DNA of 21,845 nucleotides from an uncultured Eggerthellaceae bacterium (lineage in GTDB: Bacteria; Actinomycetota; Coriobacteriia; Coriobacteriales; Eggerthellaceae). Position 1 is the first letter of the stretch, and each line of letters begins with the position of its first letter. The stretch covers positions 1 to 21,845 of the forward strand of contig CAKTWD010000017.1 in NCBI GenBank assembly GCA_934630485.1. The letters are read 5' to 3'. Below are positions 1 through 8,063 of this stretch, piece by piece. Under the pieces are notes generated by a model, which saw only the letters and a list, made by a program, of their open reading frames with translations, was not told the DNA's origin and did not search any database. Both the position numbers and the translations under genes were made by a program.

Positions 1-1369
1 GTACAGCCCCGCGAACAAGAACCACATCCAGCCGCCCAGAAGATCAAGCGGCTCGCCGGGGGCCACGAACAAGCCAATGATGAAAGCCACAACCACAGGG
101 GCGAACAACAGCGCCACGGCCTGAGCGACGAGCGAGATCACTCGCTTGCGCGAATAGAACTCCAAATCAACCGGCACATCTTCGCCATCGACGGACTCGT
201 AGAACACTGCTACCGCGCAAAGTCTCCGATTCCCCGCTCCGTCAAGCACGAGCTTCCCGGCATCGCGCTTCGCCTGCGATGCCACGCCATGCCTGATGAC
301 GCGCTTGGAAACGGGAGCGCGCCCATCGCTCAAAGCGGCGAACAGAATTATCGCTATCGCAGCGGCGCACATCAGCGTCAAGCCCAAATCGCGCGATGCC
401 AACCACAGCAGCAGCGCCGCAACCACAGAGTAGATGCTCGCTTCCACAGCCCAAAACGAGAACGGGCTCTTCTTACTGTCGCGTATCGCCACGGCAACGC
501 GCCCCGTCTGACCGTTCACCACAGCGGTAAGCTTGCCCTGGCGAAGCAGGTACACCGGCAGCAGCGCCGATGCAGCAAGCAAGTCGCCCGTTTCGGTTTT
601 GATGCGCACATCGTTGTCGCAAAGAGCCTGCTCGACCGTCGGCAAAAACTCAGCAGCGGTTTGCTTGCGAACACGACGATCGACCTCGTTGTCGGAGACG
701 TTGGCGATGACGGCGCGATGCGCGGCAACGTAACCGTATTCGAACGGAACCGCAGCGTCCAAATCGAACGGACCGGCGGCATCAAGAGCGCTTGCATCGA
801 TCTCTTTCACGCAGCATGCCGCGCTACCCTCCATGAAGCTGCGGCAGCGATACACACGCACCGCATCGGCGCGATTGACCTTTGCCTCGATGGGTCCGCG
901 CACCAACTCGTACGGAAGATAGAGCCCCTGGGTGTCGTCAAGCGATTGCAGTATCATGCGCGACTCGGGAGTTTTAGGATTCTCGGCCGCCCATGCATGC
1001 AGGCGATCTTTCGCCTCGTCAAGCGTAAGGACGAACGGAACGATCAAATCGGTGCCGAACCCCGCATCAGCTGCATCGGAGCGAACCAGGCGGCTTCCAC
1101 AGAAGTCGCAGGTAGTTAGCGCCTCTTGCTGGGGAAACACTACGCGAGCGACGCAGCCCGAGCATTGCGCCACCTGAAGGCCAACGGGTTCATCAGTGGC
1201 GCGAAGTTGCTGTTTGTTCAGTTCACGCAACCGAACGGAGCGGTCGCGAACTTCCTGCACGCCGGAAACTTCGCCGCACGCTTCACAGCGATATGTCTGC
1301 CGAACGATGTCGTACGAGACGGGCGAACCGCAGTTCTTGCACGCTATGCGCAAAGGGCTGGAACTCATG
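1..1369 (-). CDS. Zinc-ribbon membrane protein (TFIIB-type zinc ribbon family), C-terminus beyond window edge
   Basis: The frame is open from ATG 1369 to the window edge, 456 codons with no stop, and the ATG has GGGGG about 6 bases upstream. The N-terminus carries two CxxC...CxxC zinc ribbons (C10, C13, C28, C31 and C69, C72, C87, C90). A soluble middle region ends in an L-P-V-Y-L-L...VNGQTGRV block (about 269-291), which resembles the PVWL...NGQTGK signature of proteins annotated as TFIIB-type zinc ribbon-containing. Hydrophobic segments follow at about 306-324, 328-346, 411-436 and from 442 on, so the C-terminal half is membrane-embedded. The family's function is not established. It lies 135 bases downstream of the TetR gene on the same strand and may be co-transcribed with it. 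The family call is fairly secure, the role is not. Confidence 0.8.
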
Positions 1370-1504
1370 ACGACCCCCGTTCGCTCGGCTCGACACCTCG
1401 ATCATTCAAGCAGCGCAAAAGACGCGCCGGCTTTCATTAATGAACAGAGTACCGTGTGGCGATTGGCGGCGGAATCTCCCTATGTCCCAAAACAAGGCGC
1501 AAGA

Positions 1505-2080
1505 TCAGCCGTCAGATCGATCTCCGTACAGGGTGCGCTCAAGCATGCCGAACAAAACAGAACAATCGTCCTCACGCATGCGAACGCTTTGAAGCACATT
1601 GAATAGCGTGAACTTGCAAACCTTTTCAGGAGTGAACCCTTCAGGCAGATCAGGAGAAATGCGATTGTCGTGCTCGTATACCTGAACCAAGCCGTGCACG
1701 ACATGAGCAAGCTGCTCGGATTCCTTCATGCGCGCTGCAGCTTTCTCGGCAGCAGGAAGGGCATCAATGCCGCGTAGCCAGCTTTCCCTGAAATGATCGA
1801 GGGTTTCGCGCATGCTAGCGTACATCTCGCGACAAAAGTCGAGGTAGCCGACGGTAGGATCAATATGGCAGAAACGTTCGTAGAAGGCATGCGCGAAATA
1901 CAGCTGGATAACCGCAACCGTAAGCTCTTCCTTCGCGGAAAAATAGCGGTAGACCGTGCCGACGCCCACTGCACTTGCCCTAGCCAAGCCCCGGATGGAC
2001 AAAGCTGACACGCCGTTTTCCTCGGCGATACGGTAGGCGTTTTCCAACAGCTCCTCACGCGTGACTATTTTCTGCGCCAT
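1505..2080 (-). CDS. TetR/AcrR-family transcriptional regulator
   Basis: This 191-residue protein has a TetR-type N-terminal helix-turn-helix at about residues 8-55. The stretch ...ALSIRGLARASAVGVGTVYRYFSAKEEL has the canonical GVGTVYRYF recognition-helix block. The C-terminal two-thirds is a divergent helical ligand domain. The ATG at 2080 is preceded by GAGGAG at 5 bases, which fixes the start. The likely role is a ligand-responsive repressor. The target cannot be read from sequence: the zinc-ribbon membrane gene downstream or its own promoter are the obvious candidates. The peptidase gene upstream on the same strand ends 183 bases away. Confidence 0.88.
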   Translation of the reverse strand: MAQKIVTREELLENAYRIAEENGVSALSIRGLARASAVGVGTVYRYFSAKEELTVAVIQLYFAHAFYERFCHIDPTVGYLDFCREMYASMRETLDHFRESWLRGIDALPAAEKAAARMKESEQLAHVVHGLVQVYEHDNRISPDLPEGFTPEKVCKFTLFNVLQSVRMREDDCSVLFGMLERTLYGDRSDG

Positions 2081-2204
2081 TCTTACTCCTCACGTTCAGG
2101 AGAACAACAGCCCGAGTATGACACGCTCGCTTGAGGCGATCCTAGCCGCCAACATTATTCGACGCGAAAAATTCACCTGCTAAAACATAGAGTGAACACC
2201 CGCT

Positions 2205-2265
2205 GCCAACCGCAGAATCGCCTTGCTGCAAACCAAGAGCTAAACCCGTCGCCAACCGAAGAATC
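2205..2265. repeat. Short imperfect direct repeat after the peptidase gene
   Basis: GCCAACCGCAGAATC at 2205-2219 recurs as GCCAACCGAAGAATC at 2251-2265, 46 bases apart with one mismatch, and flanking bases are partly similar. The second copy overlaps the peptidase stop codon. Meaning unknown. Confidence 0.5.
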
Positions 2266-3934
2266 ACTCGCACAGAGCCTTATCCAGCTTCTTGCACAAA
2301 CCCGAAACCGTCTTCGCATCCAAAACGTCATCGATCCCCGCACTCTCGAGCATCTTCTTGAAAGTGGTCTCGGGCGGAACCTCGGACATCTTCAGGTACT
2401 TCGTGACAGCCGCATCGTGATCCGTCAGCGATTCGACGTAGAGATCGAACGCGACCCAGGCCGACGTGCCGTACCCGACGTAATAGAACGGATTGGTGTA
2501 CACCTGCGACACCGTGGTGAACGAATCACTATCGTCGGGCATCTGATATTTCCTGACAACGTCATCCCAGATGAAATGAAGCTTCTCAACCGTTAGATCA
2601 GACGTCGTGTAAGCGCGATACTCGGCCTTGTCGATGGCAAAGCTGTCGCGAACCATGAACATCTTGTCCAAAACTGCATACTGGGCCAAAGCCTTGCCGT
2701 AGCCAGGGCAAAGCAGGTCATACGAACCGCAGCATAAAAGCTCGAGCGACTGCGACATAGACTCCTGGACATCAGGAAGGCTGTTTGGCAAGAACGCATT
2801 GGCTTGCGCGTGATACATGTGATTGAAGTGGCCGAACTCGTGCACTACCGACAAATAATCAGTCGTTTCGCCATAGGGCGAAACGAGCAAGACGCCGTCG
2901 TTATAGCTGGGGCACTCAAGAACGAAGCCGCTGGAAGAGCCCGTTTTCTTGCCCGACATGTCAATGTCAAATAAACCGTTGCGCTGCAGGTACTCGAAAG
3001 ATTCGCCGAAAGCCGGAGAAACGGCCGCGAGGCACTTCCCCAGATTCTCTAGTTTCACGTCAGCGGGATCGTCATTCTGGTCGAACGCCTTATCAACGAG
3101 ATCCATGTCAACGGAATCGGCCATATAGCTCATGTAGACGGGGATGAAATCGCTTACGACCACCTTACGGATGGCTTCGATGTCCGAAACGTTGAAATCG
3201 CGCCCGCACCGCTGCTCGTATGCCAGTTGGGCATAATTATCATACCCGCAGCTACGCGCCAGGGCGTTGTTGGTGTTCACCAGGTCGACGTACAAAGACT
3301 CAAGCTCTGACTGCTTCGCCCCGCTGGCAACCATCTGCTCGTAACGGATTGAAAGCTCGTTTGACTTCTGGCGCAACGCCAGCGACTCCGCCGTGCCGCC
3401 ATGGGCGCCGTCAAGCTGGCTGGCGAAAGCTTCGCCGATGTGAGCACGGAAGTCATTGCCCTGCTTAGAGTCTAAGGCTCGAGTGAAAAGATCGGTGCAG
3501 CGCGCGAACTCCTTGTTGTACAGGTCAAGCTTCGCACCGTAGCGATTGGCTGCGTTGGAATCGGTAACGTTCAAGCTCCAGTCGAATTTGAGCAAGGCAA
3601 CATCGCTCACCAGGTTGGCCATGTGACGCTCGAGCTTGTCGTAAGCCTGGTTAAGCTTGTCGGCATCGGCCGCGTTCGACTCGATCAGAGATTCGAACTC
3701 GTTCAAATCAACTTCATACGCCGCTTGATCGAATGAATCGCGAGAGCGTTCACCAAGAGCGACATCTGAATGATTGACGTTGCCCGAGTATTTGAATTCG
3801 ACGGGCGAGGTGCTTCCCTTCCCCGCAGAAACAGAAGATGACGAAGAAGTGCCCGAAGATGCCCCGCATCCGCAAAGAGCCAGAGCAGCAACAAGGGAAA
3901 TGAACACGGCAACCAGGGAGCGAACGCGACTCAT
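2264..3934 (-). CDS. M3-family (oligoendopeptidase F-like) metallopeptidase lipoprotein
   Basis: From ATG 3934 (AAGGAGG at 6 bases) the product is 556 residues. An upstream in-frame ATG at 3973 exists but lacks a comparable ribosome site and would put extra residues before the signal peptide. The signal peptide runs MSRVRSLVAVFISLVAALAL and ends in a lipobox, L-C-G-C, with lipidated Cys23. A Ser/Gly-rich linker follows. The catalytic motif H-E-F-G-H is at residues 365-369, followed 22 residues later by Glu391 in DVQE-SMSQ. This matches the zinc site (HExxH plus distal Glu) of peptidase family M3. The protein should be anchored outside the membrane and cleave short peptides, perhaps to feed an amino-acid-using anaerobe. 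It appears intact. Its exact specificity is unknown. Confidence 0.85.
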   Translation of the reverse strand: MSRVRSLVAVFISLVAALALCGCGASSGTSSSSSVSAGKGSTSPVEFKYSGNVNHSDVALGERSRDSFDQAAYEVDLNEFESLIESNAADADKLNQAYDKLERHMANLVSDVALLKFDWSLNVTDSNAANRYGAKLDLYNKEFARCTDLFTRALDSKQGNDFRAHIGEAFASQLDGAHGGTAESLALRQKSNELSIRYEQMVASGAKQSELESLYVDLVNTNNALARSCGYDNYAQLAYEQRCGRDFNVSDIEAIRKVVVSDFIPVYMSYMADSVDMDLVDKAFDQNDDPADVKLENLGKCLAAVSPAFGESFEYLQRNGLFDIDMSGKKTGSSSGFVLECPSYNDGVLLVSPYGETTDYLSVVHEFGHFNHMYHAQANAFLPNSLPDVQESMSQSLELLCCGSYDLLCPGYGKALAQYAVLDKMFMVRDSFAIDKAEYRAYTTSDLTVEKLHFIWDDVVRKYQMPDDSDSFTTVSQVYTNPFYYVGYGTSAWVAFDLYVESLTDHDAAVTKYLKMSEVPPETTFKKMLESAGIDDVLDAKTVSGLCKKLDKALCE

Positions 3935-4084
3935 AAGGCGCCTCCTTGACGTCAACGGAACATGATCAGCCAAGGATAATGATGGTGCAGCCCGCCTTTC
4001 GAATGAAGGCCACCTGGCCTATTAACCGCCTTCACCTAAGACACCTTGGCTCGAAGAGCAAGTTGCAAGGAAGAATGGGCACCG

Positions 4085-4513
4085 TTATGCCGAAGGGTTC
4101 ATCCTTGAGACCAGATCGTTCACACCCGCCATGAATGTTTCGGCCTTGGTTATGGCAATGCCCTGCTCCTCGTCGCCAAGGACCACAAGGACATCACCCG
4201 CATGAAGGTCGAAGACCTCACGTGCAGCTTTAGGGATAACCAACTGGCCACGCTCACCCAGCGTAACGGTTCCGAACAAGTGCTTTCCGCGCGGTGGCAC
4301 AGGAATGCCTGCCGCTTTCGAATCGAAACTCGCCAGATCATCCAGGGAGACATCGAGCACCGAGGCAACGCGAATCGCATGATCGAAATCGGGCGAGGTC
4401 TCGCCCGACTCCCACTTCGCCACGGTCTGTCGGGAAACGCCCACCTCTTCGGCCAACTGCTCTTGCGTCTTTCCGACGGCAGCGCGTCGTGCCTGAATGT
4501 TATCGCCGATCAT
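4085..4513 (-). CDS. XRE helix-turn-helix / AbrB-like fusion regulator
   Basis: This 142-residue protein fuses two DNA-binding modules. Residues about 5-60 are a Cro/C1-type HTH (KTQEQLAEEVGVSRQTVAKWE). Residues about 81-123 are a SpoVT/AbrB-type swapped-hairpin domain (LGERGQLVIPKAAREVFDLHAGD). Its ATG at 4513 overlaps the TGA of the small upstream gene (ATGA), so the two are translationally coupled. AbrB modules usually dimerise and bind DNA without strict sequence specificity, while the HTH would supply specificity. Known antitoxins and transition-state regulators use either module. Target genes are unknown and autoregulation is plausible. Confidence 0.82.
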   Translation of the reverse strand: MIGDNIQARRAAVGKTQEQLAEEVGVSRQTVAKWESGETSPDFDHAIRVASVLDVSLDDLASFDSKAAGIPVPPRGKHLFGTVTLGERGQLVIPKAAREVFDLHAGDVLVVLGDEEQGIAITKAETFMAGVNDLVSRMNPSA

Positions 4514-4704
4514 TCGTCAACCTCGAATACTAAATCGAATGCAAGCGTCTTTCCGTTCGCGCCTTCAAGCGTGGGGATCATCGCCACGAACCAATGCCCT
4601 TTCTTGGCATGCTCGTCGATGATTGCACGATGAGCTGCATCTTCCACCTTCGCCTGATAAAAAACGTTGTTGTTAAGCTCAACCTGCTCGTATTCGTACC
4701 TCAT
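4510..4704 (-). CDS. Small DUF4177-like protein
   Basis: From ATG 4704, with AAAGGGG about 7 bases upstream, this gives a 64-residue protein. An in-frame ATG at 4785 is possible but has no good ribosome site, and the extension looks unlike protein. The sequence starts MRYEYEQVEL, has a middle helix (IIDEHAKKGHWFVAMIPT) and ends in a DLVFEVDE strand. This is the pattern of DUF4177 proteins: a YEY strand, a helix ending in KxGW, and a terminal LIFE-type strand. Function is not known for the family. It overlaps the XRE-AbrB gene by four bases and probably modulates it or is controlled by it. The family call is moderately sure. Confidence 0.72.
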   Translation of the reverse strand: MRYEYEQVELNNNVFYQAKVEDAAHRAIIDEHAKKGHWFVAMIPTLEGANGKTLAFDLVFEVDE

Positions 4705-4899
4705 GGCCAACCCCTTTCGCAAAGTTCGAACGGTATGACTTTTCGTACCGCGTAAGACCAGAATACGAATGCTGTCAGCCTGCATCCACCAACCAATAGC
4801 GTCATCTTACGCCCGACAACGGCAGTTTCGGTTTGCAAGCGATTAAGAAGACCGCCCAGCTATCTGGTACAGTATCTCGGACGAAAGGAGAACCATCTT

Positions 4900-5433
4900 A
4901 TGAAAATCACGGTGTACTTGGGCGCCTTCGAGGGAAAAGGCGACACGTTGCGAAACGCCGCCACCGAACTGGGGCGCTGGGTTGCCGAAAGCGGAAACAC
5001 CCTTGTTTACGGCGGCTCGAAAACTGGACTGATGGGAGTTCTTGCCACAAGCGCGCTTGACGCGGGCGGCGAAGTGATCGGCGTCGAACCGACGTACTTC
5101 ATGGAGCTCGACCATCAACTTGACACGCTCACCGAGCTCATCGTCACCGACACCATGGCAGAACGCAAAGCGAAGATGATCGAGTTGGGCGAAGCGTTCA
5201 TCGCGTTCCCCGGCGGCACGGGCACCCTCGAGGAAATCGCCGAGGTCATGTCACGAGTTTCGCTTAAGCAGCTTGATGCCCCGTGCATCTTCTACAACCT
5301 GAACGGCTACTACAACCACATGAAGGCGTTCCTGCAAACGATGAAGGACGAGGGTCTCTCGAGCGACGAGCGCCAGAAGGGAATACACTTCGCCGACACG
5401 CTTGAGGACATTCGGAAGATTCTCGCCTACTAA
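4900..5433 (+). CDS. LOG family protein (TIGR00730), putative nucleoside 5'-monophosphate phosphoribohydrolase
   Basis: This 177-residue Rossmann-fold protein carries the LOG signatures: YGGSKTGLMG at 37-46, M-x-x-R-K at 86-90, and PGGTGTLEE at 104-112. Characterised members cleave N6-modified AMP or AMP itself to free base plus ribose 5-phosphate. In bacteria the real substrate is usually unknown, and the old label lysine decarboxylase is misleading. The start has AAAGGAG upstream. It is transcribed divergently from the DUF4177/XRE pair and lies upstream of release factor 3, separated from it by a terminator-like hairpin. Confidence 0.88.
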   Translation: MKITVYLGAFEGKGDTLRNAATELGRWVAESGNTLVYGGSKTGLMGVLATSALDAGGEVIGVEPTYFMELDHQLDTLTELIVTDTMAERKAKMIELGEAFIAFPGGTGTLEEIAEVMSRVSLKQLDAPCIFYNLNGYYNHMKAFLQTMKDEGLSSDERQKGIHFADTLEDIRKILAY

Positions 5434-5613
5434 CACAAGTGCTTCAATGCAAAGCGAACGCGCCTTAAGGGGTTCACACCGCCGACCAACAACGCAGACC
5501 TGCGACCCAAACCCGCAGCGCACCTGCTCATCCCGTGGAATAATCCGCGAGCTGGGCTTCAAGGCCGCGCAGCAAGGCGCGAACAGCTACAATACATGAA
5601 CTGCACAGACAAG

Positions 5614-5641
5614 ATGCACGGTGCCGAAAAGCGCCGTGCAT
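5614..5641 (+). terminator. Intrinsic terminator or attenuator between the LOG gene and prfC
   Basis: An 11-bp stem (5614-5624 with 5631-5641, one wobble pair) encloses a six-base CGAAAA loop and is followed by TTGTTTT. It may end LOG transcription. A TACAAT box at 5588-5593 lies just upstream, so the hairpin could instead sit inside the prfC leader and act as an attenuator. No good -35 is visible for that box. Confidence 0.7.
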
Positions 5642-5683
5642 TGTTTTGCGCCCACGGCGCACCAGTTACACGGAAGGAACCAC

Positions 5684-7303
5684 ATGTCGGCTCTGTCTGA
5701 CCAGATCTCATCGCGTCGCACGTTCGCGATCATCTCGCACCCCGACGCGGGCAAGACCACACTCACCGAGAAACTGCTGCTGTACAGCGGCAGCATCCAA
5801 ACCGCCGGCTCGGTTAAGGGCAAATCCAGCTCGAAGCATGCCGTGTCCGACTGGATGGACATCGAGAAAGAGCGCGGCATCTCCGTCACCTCGTCGGTTC
5901 TTCAGTTCAACTACGACGGCTGCTGCGTGAATATCCTGGACACCCCTGGACACCAAGACTTCTCGGAAGACACGTACCGCACGCTCATGGCCGCCGACGC
6001 CGCCGTCATGGTCATCGATGCCGCTAAGGGCGTCGAGGCACAAACCAAGAAGCTCTTCAAGGTCTGCACGCTGCGCCATATCCCCATCTTCACCTTCGTA
6101 AACAAGCTCGACCGCGAGGCACGCGATCCGTTCGACCTGATGGAAGAGATCGAGTCGGTGCTGGGCATTGGCACTTACCCCATGAACTGGCCTATCGGCA
6201 GCGGCCGCAACTTCCGCGGCGTGTTCGACCGTCAAACCCGTCATGTTTTGGCGTTCGAAGGCGAAGGCCGTGGCAACTCCACCAAGAAAGTCGCCGAAAT
6301 CGAAGCCGAGCTTGGCGACAACGCCCTTGACGAGTTGATCGGCGAGAACAACCACGAGAACTTGATGGGCGACATCGAGCTTCTTGACGGCGCGGGCGAC
6401 GAGCTCAACCTTGACGACGTCGCGGGCGGCAAGCTCTCGCCGGTGTTCTTCGGCTCGGCTCTTACCAACTTCGGCGTAGAGCCCTTCCTGAAGGAGTTCC
6501 TGCGCTTGGCGCCCAGCCCTCGCGCTTACATCGATCAGGAAACCGAGCAGCCCGTCGAGCCCACCAGCCCCGACTTCTCGGGTTTCGTCTTCAAAATTCA
6601 GGCGAACATGGACAAGAATCACCGCGACCGCATCGCATTCGTGCGTATTTGCACGGGCAAGTTCGAGCGCGGCATGGAGGCTTTCCACGTTCAGGGCGGC
6701 AAGAAGCTCAAGCTTGCCACGGGCACCTCGATGATGGCAGACGATCGCGCGATCGTCGACGAGGCCTATGCAGGCGATATCGTCGGCTTGTTCGACCCGG
6801 GCATCTTCAACATCGGAGACACGGTTTGCGCTGGCAAAACGCGCGTGCGCTACCCTGCCATCCCCACCTTCGCACCCGAGATCTTCGCGCGCATCACTCA
6901 GGTGAACACCCTGAAGCGCAAGCAGTTCGTGAAGGGCATGGAGGAGCTTGCCCAGGAAGGCGCCATTCAGATCTTCCGCGAGCCCGGATTCGGCATGGAA
7001 AGCGTCATCGTCGGCGTTGTCGGCGTGCTGCAGCTTGAGGTGCTCGAGCAACGCCTGAAGTCGGAATACGGCGTTGAGGTTCGTCGTCAGCCGCTTCCCT
7101 ACAGCGACATCCGTTGGATCATGAACGACCCCGACACCATCAACATCCCGGCTCTGAACGTCACGCGCGACACCCTGCGCGTCGAGGATATGCGTGGCAA
7201 GAACTTGCTGCTGTTCACCAGCCCGTGGAACGTCAACTGGGCTGTCGAGCGCAACCCCGACCTCATTCTGTCGGAAGTTGGCAACCTGACCTTCGAGAAA
7301 TAA
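5684..7303 (+). CDS. prfC: Peptide chain release factor 3
   Basis: From ATG 5684 (GGAAGGAA upstream) the product is 539 residues, close to the usual 529 of RF3. An upstream in-frame ATG at 5621 would start inside the terminator hairpin and is rejected. The translational-GTPase motifs are intact: P-loop SHPDAGKTT at 18-26, switch II DTPGHQDF, and base-recognition NKLDREARDP. The C-terminal RF3 domain (KRKQFVKGMEELAQEGAIQ) is present. RF3 recycles RF1/RF2 from the ribosome after termination by GTP hydrolysis in the cytoplasm. The gene is single, with a strong terminator downstream. Confidence 0.95.
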   Translation: MSALSDQISSRRTFAIISHPDAGKTTLTEKLLLYSGSIQTAGSVKGKSSSKHAVSDWMDIEKERGISVTSSVLQFNYDGCCVNILDTPGHQDFSEDTYRTLMAADAAVMVIDAAKGVEAQTKKLFKVCTLRHIPIFTFVNKLDREARDPFDLMEEIESVLGIGTYPMNWPIGSGRNFRGVFDRQTRHVLAFEGEGRGNSTKKVAEIEAELGDNALDELIGENNHENLMGDIELLDGAGDELNLDDVAGGKLSPVFFGSALTNFGVEPFLKEFLRLAPSPRAYIDQETEQPVEPTSPDFSGFVFKIQANMDKNHRDRIAFVRICTGKFERGMEAFHVQGGKKLKLATGTSMMADDRAIVDEAYAGDIVGLFDPGIFNIGDTVCAGKTRVRYPAIPTFAPEIFARITQVNTLKRKQFVKGMEELAQEGAIQIFREPGFGMESVIVGVVGVLQLEVLEQRLKSEYGVEVRRQPLPYSDIRWIMNDPDTINIPALNVTRDTLRVEDMRGKNLLLFTSPWNVNWAVERNPDLILSEVGNLTFEK

Positions 7304-7360
7304 CGCCACCGCGATCTCGAAGGACGGTCGCACGCCATCGACCAAGCATCCCCAAACGCA

Positions 7361-7388
7361 AGAAGCGCCCGCATATACGGGCGCTTCT
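7361..7388 (+). terminator. Rho-independent terminator after prfC
   Basis: A perfect 11-bp stem (7361-7371 and 7378-7388, AGAAGCGCCCG / CGGGCGCTTCT) has a CATATA loop and is followed by GTTTTATT. It lies between convergent prfC and the rubrerythrin gene. The opposite strand has only a weak T run after the stem, so it mainly serves prfC. Confidence 0.92.
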
Positions 7389-7438
7389 GTTTTATTCCGC
7401 GCGCTTGAAGCGCACGTCTATCGTGTAAAACTGAAGGC

Positions 7439-7975
7439 TTAGAAGTTCTCGGGCGTGATCTCGAAGTACGCCTGCGGATGTGCGCATACAGGGCAAACCT
7501 CAGGAGCCTTCGTGCCAACCACGATATGACCGCAGTTGCGGCACTCCCACACCTTGACTTCGCTCTTCTCGAAGACGGCAGCGGTGGTGACGTTCTTCAG
7601 CAGGGCACGATAACGCTCCTCGTGATGCTTCTCGATAGCGCCAACTTGGCGGAACTTCTCGGCAAGTTCGGGGAAGCCCTCTTCCTCGGCGGTCTTGGCA
7701 AAGCCCTCGTACATATCGGTCCACTCGAAGTTCTCACCGTCAGCAGCAGCGCCCAGGTTCTCTTCGGTGGTGCCGATGCCCTCAAGCTCACGCAGCCACA
7801 TCTTTGCGTGGTAACGCTCGTTGGCGGCGGTGTTCAGGAAGATCTCGGCGATCTGCTCGAAGCCCTCTTTCTGGGCCGTGGAAGCGAAATAGGTGTACTT
7901 GTTCGTTGCCTGGGACTCGCCGGCAAATGCGGCAGCCAGGTTCTTCTCGGTTTGAGTTCCGGTGTACTTACCCAT
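7439..7975 (-). CDS. rbr: Rubrerythrin
   Basis: This 178-residue protein has two parts. An N-terminal ferritin-like diiron domain shows ligand candidates E20, E53-x-x-H56 and E115-K-H-H. A C-terminal rubredoxin-like domain shows C145-x-x-C148 and C161-x-x-C164. Rubrerythrin reduces hydrogen peroxide in the cytoplasm of anaerobes. It lies 88 bases downstream of the amidohydrolase-like gene on the same strand. It could be read through from the glycyl-radical operon, whose enzyme is oxygen-sensitive, or have its own promoter: a weak TTGCGA-N17-TGTACA is visible in the gap. The start is set by AGGGG 6 bases before ATG. Confidence 0.93.
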   Translation of the reverse strand: MGKYTGTQTEKNLAAAFAGESQATNKYTYFASTAQKEGFEQIAEIFLNTAANERYHAKMWLRELEGIGTTEENLGAAADGENFEWTDMYEGFAKTAEEEGFPELAEKFRQVGAIEKHHEERYRALLKNVTTAAVFEKSEVKVWECRNCGHIVVGTKAPEVCPVCAHPQAYFEITPENF

Positions 7976-8063
7976 GGGTATCCCCTCTCGTTACCTTGCG
8001 AACACGGCGTTCGCTTGTACAAGAAGACACTTTACGCCTCGCAACGCCGCCTTGCCACCACCA

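Noticed and set aside
289..1119. A 276-codon plus-strand frame near the left edge
   Set aside because: The minus strand has an uninterrupted 456-codon frame with paired zinc ribbons, membrane helices and a ribosome site. The plus frame shows none of these.
5708..7345. A 545-codon open frame antisense to prfC
   Set aside because: prfC has all GTPase motifs. The antisense product shows no family features.
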